Origin: Branchiostoma floridae | Taxonomy: Eukaryota > Chordata > Leptocardii > Amphioxiformes > Branchiostomatidae | NCBI RefSeq assembly: GCF_000003815.2 | Contig: NC_049991.1 | Coordinates: forward strand, 15,206,202-15,270,201 | Direction: 5' to 3' | Length of the DNA stretch: 64,000 nucleotides | Shown: in pieces, positions 47,700-59,820 of the stretch | Numbering within the stretch: position 1 is the first letter of the stretch | Layout: each line of letters begins with the position of its first letter | Position numbers and translations under genes: made by a program | The notes under the pieces: generated by a model | Told to the model about the DNA's origin: nothing | The model's input: only the letters and a program-made list of their open reading frames with translations | The model's database searches: none

Positions 47700-48135
47700 A
47701 TTAGATGGCGATTGCGCTGCGACCTCGCTGCGATCCAAACTGGATCTAAGGGCTCAGTGACATAGGTCGTGCGAACGTCTTGCGATCGCTAACCTCGGGC
47801 ATTTTGGAGGACAAAATGTACGCCTCCTCCAAAGTTCAACTATCTTGGTACACAAAATACTTTAGACACATGTCGGTAGTTGGTTCTGCTATGGTCTGCT
47901 TGACAATCCTATGACATCAAAATCGTACGATGGTCGCACGACCTATGTGACTGCGCCCTAACTGCGACATAACCCTTGACTTCATGATTCTGATGCCACG
48001 CAAAAATGCTAACTTGCAACTGAAAAGACAACAAAACACACAAGCGTAAAAAGATTTGTTTTTACCAATGGAATTCGTTGACCGCTCCGTCAAACCGCTC
48101 GGTCACCGCTATGTTGTCGCCCTAGAGGAATGAAG
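47700..48135. mobile_element. Family A MITE carrying a nested family B MITE
   Basis: The outer element has CGACCTCGCTGCGATCCAAA at the left, GACAACAAAACACACAAGCG in its core and GTTGTCGCCCTAGAGGAATG at the right. A family B copy (47750-47958) splits it, flanked by TAA on both sides. Confidence 0.85.
47750..47958. mobile_element. Family B MITE nested in a family A MITE
   Basis: Starts GGGCTCAGTGACATAGGTCG and ends GACCTATGTGACTGCGCCC. Exact TAA target duplications are at 47747-47749 and 47959-47961. Confidence 0.9.
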
Positions 48136-49290
48136 GTGTTAAGCGAAATAGCCTTGGTTCGACATAATTGGATACAAAGCAAATCCGCATGAGTTCATCG
48201 ACTTCCTGTCCTGAAAACGTACCGTTATCCTCCAGTTGCCTCAATCTGATCAGGGCCCGATCGCTGAATCGGAGTTCTGCACCAATCAGGTTGGGAATTA
48301 TGCGCAGAATTAGAGTCCTGGGCGTGAGTAACCTCGACATTCTAGAGCTGACGATTAACTTTTCGCGAACGAGCACTCGGTGATGTCGTTCTGATTTCAA
48401 TAACACTGTAAATTTCCAAGATACTTTACGTTGCCGTAGTGCGATCAGCAATGTGGAATTGGCTTTTATTCGAACGTCATTGCAAATATTTTCAAAATGT
48501 CTCATGTTGGAATATATGCAGGTTTTGACAAGTCACCAAAGTAATAAAACATTTCATAAAACATGCTAGTCAGACAGCCAGGCATTTCTTTAAAAAAAGG
48601 CTGTTCTGGTATTAATAAGACCTACTGTCACTGATACATCTTATCATTATTCCAACTCTCACCTTACGTGACGGGAGTGGATCTTCTCCAATTTCAGTCT
48701 GACCAGACTATCTTACACACAGGTCAAAACGTGACCAAACGTTCCAGGTACTTATTAAATTTGCTCTGGATAAAGGGCGCCGCGTTTGCTTTGAAGCTCG
48801 GCGGCAAGAGAGATCATCAATCCAGTCAAACCTCTGAGGACACTACAGGAGGGATGGTAATGTTCCCACGAGAAATTGGCCATCTTTCTTGCAACACTAC
48901 AAAACCCCTCACCGCACCTTCATAAAGTTGCCGGCCTTTATTACAAAGTGAATCTGGATTATTTCACTTGCCATCTACCGACATCATAATTTGTTTCCGG
49001 GGAAAATTTAGTATAACTTCCCTTGTCGCCGTCTGCGTCTATATTAGCCACGTCTGGGGGTTCCTTTATAATGGTTACTTCTACTCGCACACGGTATTAC
49101 CATGACGAAATGACCATATATATCAAGGCTAGGCGCAGGATTGTTCCGTGTTCATTGGCCTGTAATGTAGATACGATATGAAAGAACTAGGCGAGATGTT
49201 GTGACAAATATTGAGCTATAATTTTTAGCATGTTTCGTGTCCCTGGGAAATACAGAAAGCTAACCCATGAAGGCTATGTAGACATTAAGG

Positions 49291-49447
49291 GGCCATTCCA
49301 TTAGACGGATTAGATTTGACTTCATAATTTAAATATCACGCAAAAAGTTTTAAAATTAATAAAAAGACAACGTAACACACATCTATGAAATTAGTAGAGC
49401 GCTCTGTCAAGTATTTTAGTGCACAGCAAGGTCGTCGCCCTAGTGGT
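49291..49447. mobile_element. Family A MITE, partial
   Basis: GGCCATTCCATTAGACGGAT at the left, then GACTTCATAATTTAAATAT, AAAAGACAACGTAACACAC, GAGCGCTCTGTCAAG, and GTCGTCGCCCTAGTGG at the right. Confidence 0.7.
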
Positions 49448-50374
49448 ACAAGAAACACAACGGGAAGACCAGATAGAGGAAGACAGTATACTTGATTGGA
49501 TGACGTAGAACAGTATTGTTAATCAGATAAAGCTTCCACTAGAGAGCAGTTGGTAGTTTAAAGTCACTTTTACTTTCTTATGCCTAGGAAAAAATGTTGT
49601 GTTTCCTATTCCCAACACCTACCCTAGAAAAATCTGCCGACCCTATCCTTTCTTTGGGGTGGGCATTGAAGTCACATAGTTTCCAGTTAAAACTTTAATC
49701 TAGCCTGTTTCCTCTTCGAGTAAAAAAAATGCTTGTCCTATATAAAGAAGGATAAATGCATCCACAAATTTGTAACCATTATGCTCAAAATTATAGTTTG
49801 ACATTTTATTTAACCTGGAGTAAACTATGTGACCACATTTTAGCTTTACTTTATGAAACTGAATTGTATCACCCGTGTTTTTGAAAGCTAAAAAAAAATA
49901 AGAAAAAGCTACCTACCGACCCTAATTTTTTTTCAGGACCGGGACAGGAAACTCAACATTTTTCTTAGGCCTCACAATGTCTTTCCAATGTCTGCAAAGT
50001 GTCGTTTCCTACTTTGATCATGACGACACTTGAGGTTCTACTGTGTAGGACATGCAAAAAGCTCAATGTTGACACAGCTCATGTGTAAATTTACAAAGCC
50101 CTTTCGAATTCTTAGCAACAACAGTGAGATATGAGGCTTATTTCACCTAGAAAATTACTGGAACTTTCAAAAGGACTCAATTGCCATAGTGTTGACATCC
50201 ATTGTAAGTATTGCCTGACCAAGTACTCTCATGTGCAACGTGTGAAGATTTTTTTTGGTCTTAGGCAGAGCATTTTCACATGCATTCATGTACAAACTTT
50301 CTATACACACATGGTCTGTGTCTTAGATAACAATTTCCTGCATGCATGCCTTCCGTAACAATCGACAACTTTTT

Positions 50375-50920
50375 AGTTGCCAAAAATTCTCTCTGTTATG
50401 ATATTTAAGTTTTTGGTGACGGTAAACAGTTTATAGCAATGAGTTCAGTAGTCCAAAATTTTGAGTCGATGGAAATAACCGTATCAGAACATGACTCTAC
50501 TTGACATGTAGGGATAAAAGAAAATCCTCCGATATTACTGACGGACGGCAATTATTATTTGCTTTAGGACAGGCCAGGACAATGTGGCATTGCACGTAAG
50601 GTAGCAACTTATATTACAGTGCCACATACAAAGTATAAGCAGAAGGTAAAGGTTGTATCATATCTCCCCTACCGAAGTCTGGTACCAAATTTTACACCTG
50701 GGTGGAGTGAGGAAAGTCGTATTAACTGCCTTTCCCTCTTCAGTTGCCAAACATTCTCTCTGTTATAATATTTTTTTTTGTTATAAGTTTTCAGTGACGG
50801 TAAACAGTTTATAGTAATGAGTTCAGTTGTCCAAAATTTTGAGTCAAGGGAAATGACCATGATTTTACATGACATGTAGCAATAAATGAAAATCCTCTGA
50901 TATTACTGACGGACGGCAAT
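50375..50920 (+). repeat. Direct duplication of ~180 bp left of the Kelch-like gene
   Basis: 50375-50552 and 50742-50920 both run from AGTTGCCAAA to TATTACTGACGGACGGCAAT, with GACGGTAAACAGTTTATAG between. The second copy ends 15 bp from the Kelch-like stop codon. Confidence 0.92.
50650..50740 (-). mobile_element. SINE (family 2) fragment
   Basis: CCGAAGTCTGGTACCAAATT and TTTACACCTGGGTGGAGTGA match the body of 40576-41038. It lies between the two copies of the 180-bp duplication left of the Kelch-like gene. Confidence 0.6.
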
Positions 50921-50934
50921 AAAGTTGGTGTGGC

Positions 50935-52695
50935 TTACTGCAGGTACTCGTACGGTACCCTCAGCACGCAGGCCGCGGAGGCCACTGTGGTGATGGGCGG
51001 AGCGGAGACGGGTCTCCACCGGCGATCGCCGCGTCGGTACGTGCAGGCGGTGGAGAACACCTTGGTCTGGTTGTGCAGATCCCTCCCTCCACAGACGAAC
51101 GTTTCCTCGCCCACCACGCAGCAGGCGTACAGCACGCGCTGCCCGCTGAAGTGCATGACAGGGACGCGCTCATTAGTGGCCTCCCATGTGTCCTCCCGTG
51201 GGCTGTAGCGAACCACGTCCGAGCCCTCGACGAACAGGTAGATGTTGCCCTTGATCACCCTGGCGACGGGAACGTAGTGGAAGCGGGAGATTCCCGGAGG
51301 AACGTTTCGCCATCGGTCGCAGACCGTGTCGTACATTTCTACCGAGCTGCTCACTATGTTGCCCTCTTTTAGTCCGCTGATGGCGTATATGAAGCGGTCG
51401 TCGACGGTGGCGGTCTCGAAGAGGCACCGGCCGGTTCGCATGGGCGCCACGAACGTCCACTTCTTGGAGGAACTGCTGAGGTCGAGGCACTCCACGGAGT
51501 TGTGGATGACTCCTCCATTCTCGCCTCCCATGGCGAAGAGCCGGCCGTCGCAGGCGGCGAGTGCGGGGTACGCCCGGGGTGTGTGCATGTCCGGCATCCC
51601 CTTCCACGTGTTGCTGAAGGGGTCGAACATGTACACCGCGCGGTTGCTGGTGGTGGTGCGGCTCAGCTTCCCTCCCGCTACATACAGGCACCCGTCTAGA
51701 ACGGCCACGGAGTGCGAGCAGACCTTGCAGGGGAGGGGCGCCAGGCTTGCCCAGCGCTGTTCCTCAAGTACGTACGCTAACGTGCTACTGATTCTTCCCT
51801 TCTTAGACTTCCCTCCCAGTACTAACACTGCCGTGATAAGCCTGCCTTGTCGCGGTATCAGGCGAGTAGACACAGTCAGACAATCCGGGTAGTTGCTATT
51901 TTCGAAAACCTCCATGAGATAACCCCTGCATTTGGGACTCTGTCCGACCAGTTCTTCGGTTTCGACACGGTCCATGAGATATTCTTTGTCTATCTCGGCC
52001 AGACGAATCTGAGACATGAGTCTGGGGAAGAGATGCCTGCGGTGTTGTATATCGTGTCTGGTCCAGCGGACGATAAGCTCGAAAACTGTCTCCTCGCGGA
52101 GAACTCTCAGTCTGTCGTCCGCTATCAGGTCTCGGAGCTGTCCAAAGGGAAGCTGCAGCACTTCCTCCCCCTGCACCATGTCGTTAAAGTTGTTCTGGAT
52201 GAAGCGTTTGGACGTGTCCAGCAAGTCTTTAATGTTGTACACGCTGGCGAGGGATCTGACGCCGAGACAGTTTCCCGCCGTGATGTGGTTGCCGAGGAAG
52301 TCAGCGCAGCGAGCGCGGAGTCTTTCCAGCATGAGGTGGTCGGACCCCCGCAGGATGTCCTCCACGTTCCCCTCGTTGATGTCGGCCCGCCCGGTGTAGA
52401 TGAAGTCCAGGATCTGCTCCATGGCCGCGGGAGTAGTGCAGCTCAGTGCGATGTGGTTGGTCTGGCTCTCCGTCATGTTGGAGTCGTACAGGGCGTCGAA
52501 GTACGGGCTGCAGGCGGCCAGGACGTTTCGGTGCGCGTGGAAGTCCCACCCGCTCACGCTCACCACCATGTCGGTGAACCTCCCCTCGCGGCGTTGCCAC
52601 TGCAGTCTGCCGAGGATCTCCGTGCAGTGGTCGGGCTGACACGCCTCGCCGGCCGAGGGCATTGAGACACTGCTGCCTGGGCTGCAGTCGGACAT
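50935..52695 (-). CDS. Kelch-like protein (BTB-BACK-Kelch), putative Cullin-3 substrate adaptor, intronless
   Basis: 586 residues from ATG at 52695-52693 to TAA at 50937-50935. The frame stays open 65 codons further upstream, but this ATG has a near-ideal Kozak context (gccaccATGt) and sits just before the BTB domain, so I chose it. BTB is about residues 30-135 (FTDMVVSV, then HRNVLAACSPYF), BACK about 140-245 (including VLQLPFGQLRDLI) and a six-blade Kelch propeller about 286-582. Gly-Gly pairs are clear in blades 1, 2, 3 and 6 (LGG, AGG, MGG, CGG) and degenerate in 4 and 5 (ISG, VEG). Known members dimerise through BTB, bind Cullin-3 through BTB/BACK and present a propeller-bound substrate for ubiquitylation. 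The coding region is much richer in G+C than its flanks, which explains long opposite-strand open frames. The substrate and vertebrate orthologue cannot be named from this sequence. Confidence 0.96.
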   Translation of the reverse strand: MSDCSPGSSVSMPSAGEACQPDHCTEILGRLQWQRREGRFTDMVVSVSGWDFHAHRNVLAACSPYFDALYDSNMTESQTNHIALSCTTPAAMEQILDFIYTGRADINEGNVEDILRGSDHLMLERLRARCADFLGNHITAGNCLGVRSLASVYNIKDLLDTSKRFIQNNFNDMVQGEEVLQLPFGQLRDLIADDRLRVLREETVFELIVRWTRHDIQHRRHLFPRLMSQIRLAEIDKEYLMDRVETEELVGQSPKCRGYLMEVFENSNYPDCLTVSTRLIPRQGRLITAVLVLGGKSKKGRISSTLAYVLEEQRWASLAPLPCKVCSHSVAVLDGCLYVAGGKLSRTTTSNRAVYMFDPFSNTWKGMPDMHTPRAYPALAACDGRLFAMGGENGGVIHNSVECLDLSSSSKKWTFVAPMRTGRCLFETATVDDRFIYAISGLKEGNIVSSSVEMYDTVCDRWRNVPPGISRFHYVPVARVIKGNIYLFVEGSDVVRYSPREDTWEATNERVPVMHFSGQRVLYACCVVGEETFVCGGRDLHNQTKVFSTACTYRRGDRRWRPVSAPPITTVASAACVLRVPYEYLQ

Positions 52696-52701
52696 GGTGG
52701 C
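52690..52701 (-). promoter_or_regulatory. Kozak context that decides the Kelch-like start
   Basis: On the minus strand the context is gccaccATGtcc, a textbook metazoan initiation context. It outranks the upstream in-frame ATG near 52890, whose following 65 codons look unlike any BTB-protein N-terminus. Confidence 0.8.
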
Positions 52702-52854
52702 TCTGTCGTGTGCCTTCCTGCTGTCCGCCCAAGTGCTCTTTAATTGCTGCTCTGAGCGCCACGCACAGCTTCCCCGCTCGAAACGGGAAAGAGCTGTCAA
52801 ATGAAGTCCCCAATGGGACACTATCAGTCTTATAGCAAATAGGGTTCCCTGTCC
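52696..52854 (-). other. Putative 5' UTR exon segment of the Kelch-like gene
   Basis: Read on the minus strand, a pyrimidine-rich acceptor (tttgtctatctgtgcag) ends at 52855, so a 5' UTR exon may begin at 52854 and run to the start codon. A gtgagt donor lies only about 60 bp further upstream (near 52914), so a very short intron is possible, or the acceptor joins a more distant exon. Transcript data would decide. Confidence 0.35.
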
Positions 52855-53549
52855 CTGCACAGATAGACAAATGGATGCTGTCGATTGCAATCACGTAGGA
52901 CTCCGTCAAACTCACGTCCTGCGCGCGGGTCGATCGGGCTCAGTAATCGAACCTAATGCTCCCAAATGTACCCTTAATGAGCAGAGAGCTCCGCGTTTCG
53001 TACACTGGCCGGCAACAAATGGGCAACCATGCTTTTAACGTGGGGATATGTCTTCCCGGACGGGATTTCAATACTGCTGATCAAATACCCGTGTCGTGCG
53101 GATTGCCCGGGTTTTAAAACTGACGAATCTGTACCGAAGGCTTCAATATAACGTCCACGGTACATATCGACCCTTCCCCACAATTTCCTCACTCCAATAT
53201 AAATCAAAGATGCTTAAGTCCCCAGACAGATGACAGCTGAGATGTTGTTATGATGTATGTGTTATGACGGGGGGATTATGCGTGGCATACGCTTCCTATC
53301 TGGTTAGAGAAAACCAGCGGTGCGATTCCTAATTACGGCGTATCAACAATAGATGAGATACCTGCGTCACAGAATGTGGGTGACACCGAACAAAGTGGTA
53401 TCGGCTCCCGAGATTGACTGATAGAATGATTGGTGGTAATCTCATGTCTTTGCACTCGATTTGGATTTCGCACCGCTCGATATGCGGGACAGGAAATGGT
53501 TCTGAAACCGAGCTGTAAAACAAAACAGGCGCATCTGCCAACACGACTT

Positions 53550-53785
53550 ACATCCCCATTCCACTAGGACAACGACCTCGCTGAGAGCTGAAATTTGACA
53601 GAGCGCCCAATGAATTTCGTAGATGAAACGGATCCGTTAACGCCTTGTTTGTTTTGTTGTCTTTTTATTCGTCATACTTTTATACTATCTATGATATTTC
53701 AATTATGAAAGCAAGGGTTACACAAATCTAATTTAGGTCGCCGAGAGATTGCAGCAAGTAGGATTGAAATTGGAATGGGGGCCGC
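53550..53785. mobile_element. Family A MITE, nearly complete
   Basis: CATCCCCATTCCACTAGGAC and CGACCTCGCTGAGAGCTGAA at the left; TTTGTTGTCTTTTTATTCG core; AATTTAGGTCGCCGAGAGAT and GGAATGGGGGCC at the right. Confidence 0.8.
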
Positions 53786-54364
53786 ATTCGTCGGGAAGGC
53801 CACTTCTTTACAGTCCAGGGCCACAGAGAAGTGTACCATATCTGTTGTAGGATTTTTGTGTGACGTTTCTGTGTTCTCACTGTTGGGGAAACAGGTACAC
53901 AACATTTTGTAAGGTCCGCGCTCCTAAAATGATAGGCGTACTTCTTTTGCTTTCTGAGTTTTTTTAGCTCCTTTTATGGTAAATTGTTGTCATTTACAAA
54001 TCAAACTGGTTACGTAGCTCTTTATCTTTTAACGTAATTCTATCATACGTTTCCATCATGTTTACATGTTTACCTTAGAATAATTAAGGCAGCAAAATGA
54101 GACTACAAACCATTTTGAAACAGTGACATCTTTGCCCACACCCTGTCGTATGTATTAATGCCTCTTAAATAAATGACGATGTAAAATGTAAAAAATTCCC
54201 GAATATGACAAAATTGTCTGGAAATGACTAGGAAACTTTTCATTCAAGAAAACAGGCATATCTATTCACGTAAGCCTTGTTACAAATGACTAGTACGCCA
54301 GCTCACTGGACATTTCTAATAGTATCTAAGAATGAGCCAATAGTGCACACATCAACGCAAAACA

Positions 54365-54381
54365 TAGGGGGGGGGGGGGCG
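54365..54381 (+). repeat. Poly-G run
   Basis: An uninterrupted run of about 13 G. A similar run of 12 G is at 63084-63097. Lengths of such runs are unreliable in draft assemblies. Confidence 0.85.
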
Positions 54382-56596
54382 GTGCATGCATACAGGGGGC
54401 CCAAACTGCCGTATATCAGAAACCTTCCCTTGGTGTCCAGTGAGTACGTACACATCTATAAAGGCAGTCTATTGATCGTATGAATGCATAATCGGTGCAT
54501 GTACTGATAAGTATCATCCCAGTCCAACATATAGCAGCGGGACACAGCTGAAGCTATAACTATATCAACGTATCCATTGTACAGCCATGCTACTGCTGCC
54601 AGATTGAAATCACTTTATCAAATGCGAATGGCACCCTGGACTTATCGAATTCGAGCAGTATTCTTAGAATTGGCATTGTTAGGTATTGTCCATTTTGATG
54701 ATTAGCCAGTTACAGCGCTTTAGACAGCCATACATTTTGCGTTTCACTTCCCATTCTGCTAGAGGAAGTGGCTTTATAAACTTAAAATTAATTCAAATGA
54801 ATAAACTTATATTGGCGCCACCGCTAGAACCATAGGTATGAACAGATGTATGGGCATATGAACAGAAGAAGATTTCAGAACACAAACTGATATGAAGATA
54901 TATTCAAATTTCCCCACGTTCACTGACAAAAAGAAAACAATCCTCCTCTTAACATCACAAAGCCCACGCATAATAGAAAATGTGGGATCATTCGTCTTCC
55001 ACTGTCTTCGGCACACCCTTGACCCAGAATTCTATAGTTAGCTTTAGACTAGAGTAGACACTTGCAAAGTAGAGTATACACTGTTCGCACCATTTCATGT
55101 TACCTGCAAGGGCAAAAATTTGCAATAAAGTCTTTATGATAATCCTGATAGCTACGCAAGAAGTGACTTCTGCAGAGGTTATCATAACGAAATTCCCGGT
55201 ACTGGCAATCATGTTGACTTAGTCCCCTCCCAGCCCCACCCTAAGTACACGCCGGCGCAGTAAGATATCAATCTTGGCCAGGAAATGACCCCGTGGGCGG
55301 AAACCCCCATCCTACAGACAGAGGCATTAAAACGAACGTTAACCTGAACCATTCGTCTTGTATTGTTCTCCTGCCGCCAGGGGGAAATGGCCACGGGAAA
55401 TACGGGAATGGACAAAACACTTAAAGTAGAGGTAAAGTAGTATATTCGCGTTTAAGTGCAATAATTTTGTCAAGACGGTTCTTTCTAGTTCTGCGTCCTT
55501 TTTATCTGAGCGACATAACGGTAATTTGGAACTGAAAACTACATTTTGAAGCGTGACAATACTTGAGTGTATCGTAGAAAAATGTCTAAGTGCATTACAT
55601 AATGCTTCATATAGTACCTTTACCGATTGACATTTTTGGTGGTTATACAGAATCTCCGCACTACATTAGTTATTTAAGCTACAACTGCCTGTTGTCTGGT
55701 CGCTCTTATTGTAAACCGCTCGGAAATAGTACTGGACGCTTTAACTCTGTGAAAGAGCGTTGTCTTGGCGAAAGGCTTAAGACACGATGAAAGGCTTAAG
55801 ACATGAATACATCAATTTACCCAAACAATGACTACATGCAGTGTATCTCAGGCAGCAAGTTGAAAACGTGTCATGGGCGTCATACACTGTAGAAACTCTT
55901 TTCACGTTCATTTCTTTGTGACCCACGGTATATCCCCGTCCCACCTATTCCTCATCTCTCCATCACTGTCTCACAGGTCCTCTGCAGCACCATATCTCTG
56001 AATGACCGACTAAAATGAAGTACTCCCCATCTTTTCTCTCGAAGACGTTGAAACAGATGACAGTATAGGAGCGGCTTTATCCCTCTGTCAGGCGGGACGG
56101 CGTGGTACCGTGCACCCATCCGTTTTCTCACGCCCCTTTAGTTGTTCGGCCGGTCGTCAAACCCGAGTAAAACCCACTCCGGTGCAGCAGGTATTACCGC
56201 AGTGATTGGGTGAAGGTGGAGTGCCTGAAACATTTATGACTACAGATCCTGTGGTATGGCGGTGTTGGTACTGTTACGTGCAACAATAAAGACGATGGTC
56301 TCTTGTTCTCTCTTAGTTGTGCTGCGTGAGAAAAATGTATCATCGATTTTGATATGCTGTTATAGAGACACACATCGTTGTTCTCATTACATGATAATCA
56401 ATAGTACCCCTTGTCTCTTCAGTACAAATATCTCTTACAGAAAAGAGCAGGTATGTATTTGAAGGTAAGTGTTTCTCTCATACTCTCACACACAGCCTAT
56501 TAGTCATTACCGCAGTTGCAGCTGCAGGTGCCGCATAAAATATCAATGAAAATGTTGGCTGCCACATGTATTGTATAGCGGCTTCGTTCTGCTGGC

Positions 56597-56892
56597 CTAG
56601 CCCGGGTAGCACCTCCATAGGCTTGCGTCATCTTTCCAAACCGGAGCCCGGCCGAGCAGATTTCGAGAACGAAAAGTATGATGGTATAAAAGACAACAAA
56701 CTACACAAGACCTAAAGAGAAAACTAGTAGTTGTGGGCATTATTTATGTATATTCTTACGTATATTTTTCTATTTTTCGTTTACATAAACAGCCCGGTCA
56801 GGCCCCGGTTTGGAAATGTGACGCTAGCCTTTGTGACGACTGGCTCAATCTTTTCGCTTGCTAATCACGAACGGAGGAGGTACCCAGGCTAG
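56597..56892. mobile_element. MITE with CTAGCC termini
   Basis: Ends CTAGCCCGGGTAGCACCTCC and GGAGGAGGTACCCAGGCTAG are inverted, as are TTTCCAAACCGG and CCGGTTTGGAAA further in. The interior has AAAAGACAACAAACTACACA, the family A core motif. Confidence 0.75.
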
Positions 56893-57261
56893 CTACTGCT
56901 TGCCCTCTGTCGACATAGCTATTACCGATGTCTCTCCTACCTGCGGTAATGTAATCCCATCAGTCCAGGCCGGGCGTGAAATCCGAGTCAACACGTGGTA
57001 TAAATAAAAGGATTCATTCCTATCTCCAGAAACCATTTACAAGCACTTTGACCACCCTGATTCCGTGGTTTAAAGGACTTTACTGACTACAGCTTTCCTC
57101 CCCTATTAGGCCACACCGACTTGAATATATGGATGACATCGCCGTGCACACCAATTTTTGTCCGTTTCTCAAATAAAGTTTGCGACCATATTAGAAATCT
57201 TACAATGGTCACTACATCCACGGTACCAGCTTTTACAGATGCTTGGCTGTACAATGGCGTC

Positions 57262-57510
57262 AAATGGCCGAGTAGCTAGGCTAGTGGACCTGAGATCGAG
57301 AGGTCAAGGGGTCAATTCCTGGCATTTCTTGCTAGATAATTATGTCCCTTGCAAAGGTACTTTACTTCACCCAGGTGTAAAACTAGGTCCCTGACTTCGT
57401 TTAGGAAAGCTAAGAAGTTGTGGAAGGTCAAGGACGAGGTCGTCGTTCTAATGCTGGGCCTTTGTCAGTGGATAACAGCCCACTGCTCCTACAGCCTCAA
57501 ACGCTATGGG
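57262..57510 (+). mobile_element. tRNA-derived SINE (family 2)
   Basis: Head AATGGCCGAGTAGCTAGG (box A) and GGTCAATTCCTGG (box B), body CACCCAGGTGTAAAACTAGG and GTGGATAACAGCCCACTGC. Confidence 0.75.
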
Positions 57511-59820
57511 ACTACCTTTACTTGCCTTCCCTTTACCGTGCATTAACTGAGTCTTGCCACAGTACTAGTACACACCGTGAGACAGATTACAAAGAAAATT
57601 AATAATGATCTCCCCGGGATACAATAATGGGAGTAAGAGTTAATGAAGATGTTCTATTTTTCGCAATCGACAGCTGCCCAATATGGGTCAATCAAGGAGT
57701 CACCGCTCAGGGTACATCTTCTGAATTGCAGGTGCGAGGATGGTAATGCGCTAAAGTCGCTGCCTCACACGTGCTTGTTAAAAAGGACTGGCATATCCCA
57801 TTGAAATATGTTGTCTACGAAATTTCAGTTTTTAGAGGAAAGTTTCACCATCAGAGGAAGCACGTATGTGCGTGAAAAGAATCCCAAAGGGCAGACAAGC
57901 AAGCAAGAAGTGAAGAGTAGTGGAAACCAGATCACAGCCGGATAAGATGATGTCAGCTACTTGCCTACACTTCCAGCAGGAAACGTCAATCTTTTAAAAC
58001 GTTGGTGAGTCAAGGGAAAGCTTCAGGCTATTATATCCAATAGTAGGTTTACAGATCAGAGTAAGTTTGGCAGAGATTTTCAACTCCAACAGGCACATGG
58101 ACGGCTTATTGCTCGGAGGGGGATCACTTGACGCCAAGTTGACGGCAAGGCAACTTTATTCCTCGTGGGTATGTACTAATTTTCTTAGAGCACACCTAAC
58201 AGACATTTCCATACCTATAGCCGTAGTATGCAAAAGGGAACAATTACAAACTGACTTCAATGAGCCTGTACTACACGGCACTGTGGATCAGGAGGTCTAC
58301 AGGAATTGATCCCGGCGATACCTATGTCGGCACATCATAAGAAATGGCCACATCAATGAATGGGAAACGAAGCAGGACCCCTGAGCACCAGAGCACTCCA
58401 TTGATCCACAGCCCCTCTCCCTGCCAATACGGCTTCTACAGCCTTTCAAACCGAAACGATCCTTCACTGTTAGCGCCTGAATATTCCTGGACACGCTCAG
58501 AGTAGATCTTATCAAGGCCCAGACAAGGTGGTCGATAGCTGCGGTCGAGAGTCTTTAAGGAAGGGCAGCTTGCGTCTTGAGTAAGCCACTTCAAACGTAG
58601 GTGTGGAACTCAGAGGCACATCATCTTCAATAAAACCCAAGTGTCTTTAAGGTGAAAGGTTAGATGGCACGCCAAAGTCATAATAGATTCCTGAAAGTTG
58701 CCCGGACACACACGCAATGTGACTTTTCGATTATTGTCGACTTGAACCAAAAGTGATATATAGATTGCTGTCACAGTGATAATATTCGGCAAATAACCAC
58801 ACGATTACTAGAATAATGTACTGTACTTCATAACATAACATCAACAGAAGGAAATATGGTCCTGAAGTAGCAACCGACGACCAGTTACTATTATTTTTTT
58901 ACGTGGAATTTGACACAGCCTCCAGATTCAACGGACCATCAATACACAGAAACAGAGAGTAGTGTTGGAAAATTCTTTTCAAACATTTCGGAAAGCCATC
59001 GATATTCTAGTACCTCCGATATCACGTTATATTGTGATTAACTCCGTAAAATATTCCCTTGTTGCAGCTTTCCCATTAAGAGGCCCCCAAATTCTCTCCT
59101 TTATGCGATGGCATTTGGAGATGAAAGTTTTACTAGTCCCAGCGCGTCTGTCCCGTCCGCTGATAACGCAGTCGGAACTCGCTAAGGTCCAACATCATGT
59201 CAGCCTTGTGTGCGACAATTGATAACCATCGGTTCCTCTCATATGCGTTATCCTAGTAAGCATCTCCTTGCGGCCGTCATGGACCATTATATCCTGGCGG
59301 AGATAAAATTCACATCCGTACAAATCCACCTGCTGAGTTCCTGTAAAGGTCGACCGAAACGCAAAACACAAAAAGTCGTTCCTTTAGAATTCACAATAAT
59401 TGCTTTATAATTACCTCTGTTTGAGAACTATGTAATAGTCAGGTTCTACGGCAAATATTACGTTTTCGTTTGTGAGACAAGTTCATAAATTTTCCTCTAA
59501 CATCCACATAGAAGGCTGTCAGAGTTAGCAATAGTTACTGAGCTGAGACAACGAAAGCTCCTATGGAGGCGCGTGGTATTGAATCAGGGAAGCTTTCAAG
59601 GCAGAACAATATGAACATCTCTTCACACCCTTGTTCATGGAGATGCAGAGTATACTTTATATATATAGCGTGTGCTATGAACATATTACTCTCGCCTCGA
59701 CGGACGCACCAAAACATATCAGGACGCAATCGCTATTCAAAAAGTTATTAATGGAAGTGCGTGAACCGTCGTGATCATGTCAAGTAAACGGGTCGACCCT
59801 TGACCCGTAGTGCTAAATTT

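Larger units (their letters stand above)
28901..50370. other. Intergenic region dominated by repeats
   Basis: Between the TARP 3' UTR and the flank of the Kelch-like gene I see no supported gene. It holds both assembly gaps, about ten family A MITE copies, nested Harbinger-like MITEs, three SINE families, two AAGCTA-ended elements and several tandem duplications. Stretches without recognised repeats (for example 31.6-32.4, 36.5-37.3, 41.0-41.7, 42.2-43.0, 44.1-45.8 and 48.5-49.3 kb) show nothing I can name. Confidence 0.6.

Noticed and set aside
48122-48505. 127-codon open frame, minus strand
   Set aside because: Its middle looks somewhat protein-like (QLEDNGTFSGQEVDELM), but it begins in a MITE end, matches no family I know, and has no splice or repeat support. 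Worth a protein search but not annotated.
51847-52665. 272-codon open frame opposite the Kelch-like gene
   Set aside because: It is the antisense shadow of a GC-rich BTB/BACK coding region.
52696-52890. N-terminal extension of the Kelch-like protein from the first ATG
   Set aside because: These 65 codons lack similarity to BTB proteins, contain a plausible splice acceptor, and the downstream ATG has a far better context.
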